Under the pieces are notes generated by a model that was given only the letters and a program-made list of their open reading frames with translations, was not told the DNA's origin and did no database searches. DNA of 64,000 nucleotides. Origin: Marasmius tenuissimus. Its lineage: Eukaryota; Basidiomycota; Agaricomycetes; Agaricales; Marasmiaceae. The stretch spans positions 1,240,001 through 1,304,000 of the forward strand of contig JAQOTA010000054.1 in the NCBI GenBank assembly GCA_029532415.1, written 5' to 3'. Positions 57,680 to 64,000 of the stretch are shown here, one piece after another. The position numbers and the translations under genes are program-made. Position 1 is the first letter of the stretch; every line of letters begins with the position of its first letter.

Positions 57680-59003
57680 TATGGCTTTTGAAGAAACCGA
57701 AATTCGTGAGTTCCTCCAAGTAACCCTTGCTCAGAAATGAGATTTACACCCATTCTCGTACTGTAGTTGTCGTCCTTCTGTTTAGGTTGAAGCTCGTCAA
57801 AATCCAATGCCAAAAGTGGTCGCACTTGACCGAATTGATGGACCAAATTCTGCAATCTGAAGAATACGTTCTACCTGAACAGGTTCACACCATCATGAAA
57901 CAGTACCGCAGTCGACATCTTCGTTATTTCTCTTTGCATCGGCCTCATCCAATAAATGACCTCGACGACGATGTGCCTTCCCGACTGGATCCAGACAATT
58001 TGGCGCAACTCCACAGTGAACATGGGTTCACTACTCAACGTACCAACGGGCGCTTGCCGGACGATGGATCATGCCTCAACTTGGTGGTAGAGGAGCCTTT
58101 GTCAATCGAGCAACTTGAAGGGACGGAAAGATTTCGTTCTCGGGAAGTGATCTTATTTTTGAAGAGATTCGGTGTGGAGGTTTCCCCTAGGGGAGGAAAA
58201 GTGAGTACCATACACCTTTCCACCGATATATCCTGATCTAAAACGGCCGCCACGCCACCTACAACCAGGACTCTAACATTGGCTCTGGCTGGATGAACCA
58301 AACGCGGCCTATATGGTGCAAGATCGTCTCCCAACGGGAACTCCAAGTATTCAAGGACCTCGAAGAACACGATCCCGGCTCTCACCACGTCGTCCCTCTA
58401 ATCATCGAACCCCTTCTCCTTCCATCCGGCGACCACCTAATCACCATGCCACACTGCGGTACGAACCTACACCAGCTCATCAAACCCTCCGAACGATCCG
58501 TCTTGGCTGGGCCAGTCATCCTCCAAATCGCTCAACAACTCTGCCAGGCCATCGCTTTCCTACATTCGCACAACATGTACCACCTCGACATCAAACCCCA
58601 GAACCTCGCGTTGAACACCGAAAACAACAACAACGAGGTTCACGTGATCGATTTGGGGTGGGTGATGCGCGGACCGGGACAGCAGCCTTGCTACCTCCGT
58701 CGTGCCACGGGAACTTACGAGTACTCTCCTCCCGAGGTGCAAAGGTGGCACGAATGGGAAGACACACATGAAGAGGATCCCGAGGCGTCTCCTCCGAAAC
58801 GGTTTAACCCTCTCAAAGCGGATGCGTGGGCGGTGGGGAACGTATTGCTCGTCCTTCTGAGCAAGGTGCTCGAAGACGAGGAGCTAGACGTTGAATTTGC
58901 CGATCAGCTTTGGGAGTTTGGGACGTGGTTGATGAAGAAACGTCCGAAGATGGAAGAGGCCATTGGGCGCCTGGATGAGATTGTTGCGCCGCATTCTGAC
59001 TAG
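57680..59003 (+). CDS. atypical protein kinase-like protein
   Basis: Three exons: MAFEETEI at 57680, a long second exon (LTELMDQILQSEEYVLPEQV..., SIEQLEGTERFRSREVILFL), and, after an intron at about 58200-58270, the kinase-like part SNIGSGWMNQ, IWCKIVSQRELQVFKDLEEH, ITMPHCGTNLHQLI, HNMYHLDIKPQNLAL, VHVIDLGWVM, ATGTYEYSPPEVQ, KADAWAVGNVLLVL to stop at 59003. The catalytic HxDxKPxN motif is present (HLD for HRD), but DFG is DLG and the glycine loop is weak. It may be a divergent active kinase or a pseudokinase. A decayed copy follows at once. Confidence 0.75.
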
Positions 59004-59026
59004 GTTCTCACGAGTCTCCCCCAGTC

Positions 59027-59808
59027 GTCGTTGGGTTGAAGCTCGTCAAGGGCCAGTGGACTTTTCGATCAGATCCTCCAATCCGAAAAAACACGATCTT
59101 TTTGAACGGATTATCACCATTATGAAGCAGAATCAGTATCACGGTTGAAATCTTCGCTATTATCCCTACTTCATTCATGACCTTGACGTGCCTGCCGAGC
59201 TAGACCCCGGAGACAATCTAATACCGTTTCGAGGCGACCATGGATGGACTTACGACTTAATGCACCAACGAAAGCTGGGCCAAATGATAGACTTGGTGGT
59301 GGTGGAAGAGCCTTCATCAATCGAAGGGACCGAACGATTTCACTCTCGCGAAATTCAATGTAGAGGAGCTGGAAAAGTAAGTGTCGTGTCCTTACCCCGG
59401 ATATTCCGACTCAACACTTCAGCTTCAACCTACAACTAGGTTCTGGCTGGATGAACCAACCACAACATAAAATTGTCTCCCCAACGAGAATTTTCGAGGA
59501 CCTTGAACTAGAACACGATCCCGACTCCTTCTCCTTCCAACCAGCGACTGACTGACTACCTAATCACCATGCGGCACGAAAACCTCCTCCGAACGATCCG
59601 TCCTAGTCACGCTCAACAAGGTCTACCGGGCCATCGCTTTCCTATTCCCACATGTCTCACCTCCCCCCCCCCCCAGAACCTCGCGTACGCGTTAAACAAC
59701 AACGAGCCCTCACGCCCGTCGTGCCACCGGAACTCAGAGGTGGAAGACGCACGTGAAGAGGATCCCGAGTCGTCGCCACCTCCGAACCGAAGCGGTTTGA
59801 CCGTCTAA
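59027..59808 (+). pseudogene. decayed tandem copy of the kinase-like gene
   Basis: Pieces match the gene just upstream in order: GTTGAAGCTCGTCAAGGGCC (VEAR...), IITIMKQNQYHG, EEPSSIEGTERFHSREIQ, GSGWMNQP, then KIVS and EHDPDS, and fragments of the HxDxKPQN region (QNLAYALNNN). Stops, frameshifts and large deletions remove the catalytic core. It arose by local duplication. Confidence 0.75.
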
Positions 59809-60290
59809 AGGCGGTGGGGGGGGGGAGCTCGTTCTTTTGAGTGGAGACGAGGAGGCCGGAAGTCGTTGAACTTTGGGGGTTGACGACTCCGAAAGATGGA
59901 AGGGGCTATTGGGCGTTTGGTTTGCGCGTTCTGAGGTTCGCCGCCTACTTCTCCATGTTGACTTGATGCTTTGATTTGTCGAGTTCTCGCGCTCTCGTGT
60001 TTTTCGTTTTCGTTGCCACATGTACATCTCGTTACGTTCATGGAAGAGTTCGTTGTATTATATGTCTACCAATCACTGTATTTGCTATGTACTTATAGAA
60101 TGTCAATCCAGGGCACGTCTTTTCAGACGTTTTCATCCGTTCACGCTACCGAGGCTTGGTATCGTAATACGGATCGCTCACAAAAGTAGGCAAAACGAAT
60201 ACAAGACCGGGTCTTCCCAAGATATTGACACACTGAATAAGTACACTTTACACGACCAAGAAAAGAAGAAACCAGCAGATTCTCTTACTA
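59809..60290. other. intergenic spacer
   Basis: No gene. A short G run follows the pseudogene; the region contains the 3' side of the SET gene. Confidence 0.5.
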
Positions 60291-61845
60291 TTAGACCTCA
60301 TGCCCAAGAAACTTCATCACACCCACCACACGGCTCTTCCACCCCCACCTCCGATGAGCTTTCGCCTTCTTCATAAGCTCAGCAACAGACTTTTTCTCCC
60401 CGCCCATAACGGCGCGTTGCAACACATCCAACTTGGATAGATCTAGAGGTGCCACCGAGTCAGTAACTTTACCCCCAACGAAAAAAGGCACTCACAAACG
60501 ACACCTTCCGCTAGATTTTCTGCCGCACAATACACATCTACCAAGTGATCCAGATGTCGAACGTACGCATTCGCCGTCTCGAGTCCGTCATCTTCCATCA
60601 TCGCCAACTGCTGCTTGCTATGCTCGACGACGTAGTCCTCCGACAACTCGGACTCGGGGGCCATAAGCCACACGACCATACGCAAAGTCAGACCGCTAGA
60701 CTCGGATATGGGTATTTGTGTACGATAGAAAACACGTCTCGCGTCGCTCTCTGCCGGGTTCTTACAGGACGCACAACGGCATTGGAATCCGTAGGGGTTG
60801 AGGTCTTGTTGACGAGCTCGGTGAGGGAGTTCGATGTCGACGTAGGCGTTGGTGAGTTCGTTGCCTTTGGGGATGTTACGGACGGCGCGGATTTCCATGG
60901 CGAAGGTGAGTTGGTTGAAGGTGCGGCCGGTGTTTGGGCAGCAGCTGGGAGGAGAGGGAGGGGGAGAGGGGTGAGTTGTAGAGTACGAGTACGAGGTAAC
61001 TTGTAGGTACCTATGGTTGAAACGCGACGCGTCTTTGCATACGCTTCCATATATCTCACCTGGCAAATAAAATGAGTAGAGAGAGAAAAATTCGAGGCAA
61101 AGCACGCTCACCTCCGACGAGCACTCCAAACGAATTCGTCCTCATCACACCCAAAATCGGCCCACTTCCATCGTGTTTATGGCTATTATACAACGCCATA
61201 TACGCCTCCTTCTGTTCCTCCAAAAACCTCGAAAACACCATCTCGAGCTGTTTCTCCGCTTGCTGCAACCCCACCTGCATCACCTGCTGTTGCGTGAAAT
61301 ACGACGGAACCTGCGAGGGGTGAGGCATCGGCACCGTCGGTGTCGCGATCAACATCGGGCGTTCACTGAAAATGAGATCTCCGGCTTTCAAATCGACTTT
61401 GGCGAATACACCGACTCCTCGATCTGAGGTTGGTGCTATGCGATGGCGGATCTCTGGTGGACGTTGGATTCGCTGGGGGAAGCCTGGGGTGTTGACGATG
61501 GCGCGTTTTGCTGCTGGGGAGATGAGGCATTGGGTCCATCCGTCTGGGTAGTTGGATACTGTTGGTTGTTTTGTGACGGCGGGGAGGGCGGTGCAGACGA
61601 GTGCGCCGGGGGGTTCGTTGCCGTAGTCGGTGGTGTGGGGGGAGTGGAATCCGGTGATTTGGAGAGGGTGCGAAGGTTCGTAGCCTTTGGGTAGTTTTGC
61701 TGGGGTTTTTTGGAGAGTGTGAGTTGCGATGGAGGTATGTGAGAGAATATTGAGAGGGCTTACCTGCGCCCGACGAGGTCTCTGAATAGATCTTTTTGTA
61801 ATTCCCTTTGAGGTAGGTGAGAGCTGTGGCGTGTTGATCAGTCAT
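60291..61845 (-). CDS. SET-domain protein (putative lysine methyltransferase)
   Basis: About five exons. The N-terminal part is MTDQHATALTYLKGNYKKIY, followed after an intron by KGYEPSHPLQITGFHSPHTT. The SET domain begins DRGVGVFAKVDLKAGDLIFS and has a long insert (QQVMQVGLQQAEKQLEMVFS). It continues SFGVLVGG / GEIYGSVCKDASRFNHSCCP and NT, then AMEIRAVRNIPKGNELTNAY and a post-SET-like cysteine cluster FQCRCASCKNPAE. The NHSCxPN motif and post-SET cysteines are those of fungal SET/SMYD-like methyltransferases; no MYND finger was seen. Stop is at 60291. An alternative first exon (ATGGATC at about 61889) also splices in frame. Confidence 0.8.
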
Positions 61846-62676
61846 CGAGTGATTCAACGTTCGATTGACGCGTTAGACTTACGATCCATTTTTGCTGGGG
61901 TGCAGATGCTAACTCGGTGAGGATGGGGAGAGGTTATAAGAGAGAATAAAACCGCAAAATGAGGCGAGGAGAAGAGGTCGTGCTGAAGCAAACCTTAGGT
62001 AACTTTTGCCTAAAGAAGCCCTATGGTCCGTGCGTCACAATCGTCCTGACAGATCCACACTCCGAATCTCGTTTGAGGCCCCTAGCGTCTGGGAGTTCGA
62101 GTCCGAGCTCAGCTAAGAGTTGAGCTGAGAACGAGAGAGAGAAGAGCTGGCATGCCACCGAGAGTGAAAATGAAGCGACTTGTGACGGAGAGGTCCAAAA
62201 TGTTTGGAATACGACGTCAAGTCAGTAAAAGACCGTTAGAATATCCACAGGAGGTGGGCTCACGATATAGCTACTAGATCTCCGTCGCACTTCGTCAGGC
62301 TTCCATTCGACATGGTTGGATTCGGGGAAGGGTAGGATAACCCTAACCCAAGTAGTTGTTGCGCTAATTCAGCTGATTGCTGGACCCATATGAACCTACA
62401 TGTCAATTTCTCGAGCCCTTTCTGGCTGCGTTCTGTTTTGTTCTGATGAAAATCAGAATCATTTATTGTGTAGGACATGAAGTGCAATTGAAATGCCAGT
62501 GATAGCATGGACGCGGGCGAGTCGAGTCTCGACACACAAGCATGCGCGTGAGACTTTGTAACTTGATCTACAACCACCACCACCTGGATTTCCGCAATGC
62601 GCCTTCAAACGCGCGTAGTCGTCAAAAAAGGCCATTTCTAGTGATCAAAGACCCCTCTGCTTGACTTTCCCCGTCC
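61846..62676. other. spacer, no gene recognised
   Basis: Probable upstream region of the SET gene on the minus strand; nothing else was identified. Confidence 0.45.
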
Positions 62677-62811
62677 ATGAATATCTCATCTCAATATCTC
62701 ATCGCCGCTGGGTCTCGTCCGGATCTCAACAGCACGTTTCTCATAGAATCTACAAGACAGCCGACCGAGGAGGAGATCGAAAGATGGAATGAAGAGTTCA
62801 AGAATCGTTAA
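62677..62811 (+). CDS. short ORF, possible small gene or exon
   Basis: 44 codons, MNISSQYLIAAGSRPDLNST to EEIERWNEEFKNR-stop; the composition is protein-like. It could be the first exon of a gene continuing in the next 300 bp (AYKDLRRSRSRSQVLLEEKL, then GRVRDEGIIYILFLN), but no clean junction was found. Confidence 0.3.
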   Translation: MNISSQYLIAAGSRPDLNSTFLIESTRQPTEEEIERWNEEFKNR

Positions 62812-64000
62812 AATGACTTGGTGAGCCTCGTACCAATCCTGATAACTATACATAATCAACGAACGAAACGATTAAGACTTGCTCACGATGCACAACCCTC
62901 ACGAGCATACAAAGATCTTCGCCGGTCTCGGTCTCGGTCTCAGGTACTGTTGGAGGAGAAACTACTGGGACGAGTGAGGGACGAAGGCATCATCTACATC
63001 CTCTTCCTGAATCCCGAATCCCGAACTCTCGATCTACTTAGCATACGTCACGCGCTGCCTCGTCCCTCTGCACGTCCCAAGCCATCGCTGCGTATTTTGC
63101 GAACGGGGCTTTTTTAAGTGTTGATAGTTGATCAAGTGTGGCGTACGGTACGACCTTACGTTGTTATTTATTATCCAACTTGGACTGTAGACATCCTCAA
63201 TGGAGTAAGTACTCAAAGAATTTTCTAGCGACTTGCAATTGGGTGAGGAATCCGGAACCCGGATGACTTCGGCTTTTCCCGACAAATCTCAACTCGCAAC
63301 CACGACCACCTCTTGTTTCCTATTGTTACATTTCTCTTCAATCAACGTCACAGTGGACCTTTATATGCTTTCAGCCCACCCTTTTTGAATATTCCTGAAG
63401 TCGAATCCGGACGCCCAATCCACAATAGCCAAACTTTTTCAGTGCGCACGGACCAGGTGTAGGGTAGGTTTTTCGGACCGTCCTCAGGCCTCAGTTGGCA
63501 TCCGTCGGCTTTTACTTCCTGACTACATCCATGACCTCGAGTTTGAATCTGTAATACTTTTAGCGTCTTGTACTTACCCTGTGGCTCTCTGGAAAGACCC
63601 AGGGTTCGTACAGAACGGATAATCGGCAGGTAGGTTGCAGTTTGTCTCATTCTGACTCCATGAGCTCACGAGTTCCGATTCTCAATTGCTGCTCAGTCCT
63701 GCCAACGCGAGAACCTGGGTCTCCGACGATCTGGCAAGCAACTGCAGCAACCCGGAAGTTACACTGTCCAGGGCTGACTGCCTGGACCGCCTTGCGCGGT
63801 CGCCGGCTTGAACGTCCCTTCGAATTGGAGCAAATACCCCTCCTTCTCCACAGGGCTGAGCCGCAGTAAAAGTCAGTACATAACTGCAAAATACTGATAT
63901 TATTCATCATCCAACCCAGAGACCATTTCAAATTCTCTGGGCTGTGTATGTTGATCTGTTGATGGCCATCTACCTGTATCGACGGCGAACCTGAGCAGAA
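62812..64000. other. window end without a recognisable gene
   Basis: Short frames on both strands only; nothing with a family signature. Confidence 0.4.

Noticed and set aside
62060..62130. GGGAGTTCGAGTCC resembling a tRNA T arm
   Set aside because: The flanking bases do not form the T or acceptor stem.

Overview
The window is nuclear DNA of a filamentous basidiomycete, most likely a mushroom-forming Agaricomycete. Evidence for this is the many 45-60 nt GT-AG introns, a KDZ transposase with a CxC2-type cysteine cluster, a DUF6699 domain, an AAA-ATPase-like family protein and an Agaricomycete-type expanded protein kinase. All gene models are hand-spliced from sequence; none was checked against RNA or a database.

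Layout. 1-5.3 kb: a cluster of small ABM-fold (antibiotic biosynthesis monooxygenase) genes, three intact and one decayed, partly made by a 1.43-kb tandem duplication. 5315-12843: a 7.53-kb mobile element encoding a tyrosine recombinase (YR), an XPG/FEN1-type nuclease and a SAP-domain protein. 12844-45646: a 32.8-kb segment holding a broken kinase gene, a 15.46-kb KDZ transposon (13040-28498) with its cargo, an AAA-ATPase-like gene, a flavin monooxygenase, a fifth ABM gene, a zinc-cluster/coiled-coil gene and an unknown gene. 45647-53176: a second, nearly identical copy of the YR element in opposite orientation. 53.2-64 kb: the kinase 5' fragment, a secreted DJ-1/PfpI-like gene, two small genes, an atypical kinase with a decayed tandem copy, and a SET-domain gene.

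History read from the sequence. All four ends of the two YR elements carry GAGAAGT. Joining the outer flank of one copy to the far inner flank of the other restores (a) one open exon of the kinase gene and (b) an intergenic motif repeated elsewhere in the ABM cluster. The actual neighbours on the strand do not. The 32.8-kb segment therefore appears to have flipped by recombination between the inverted elements, unless the assembly is wrong. Separately, a KDZ element inserted into the next exon of the same kinase gene and left a perfect 8-bp duplication (GCCTCTCC). The kinase gene is now in three pieces.

The candidate new system is the YR element. It is a multi-gene, site-targeting tyrosine-recombinase transposon that carries its own structure-specific nuclease and SAP protein. 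The right copy looks intact; the left copy has a frameshift in the recombinase.
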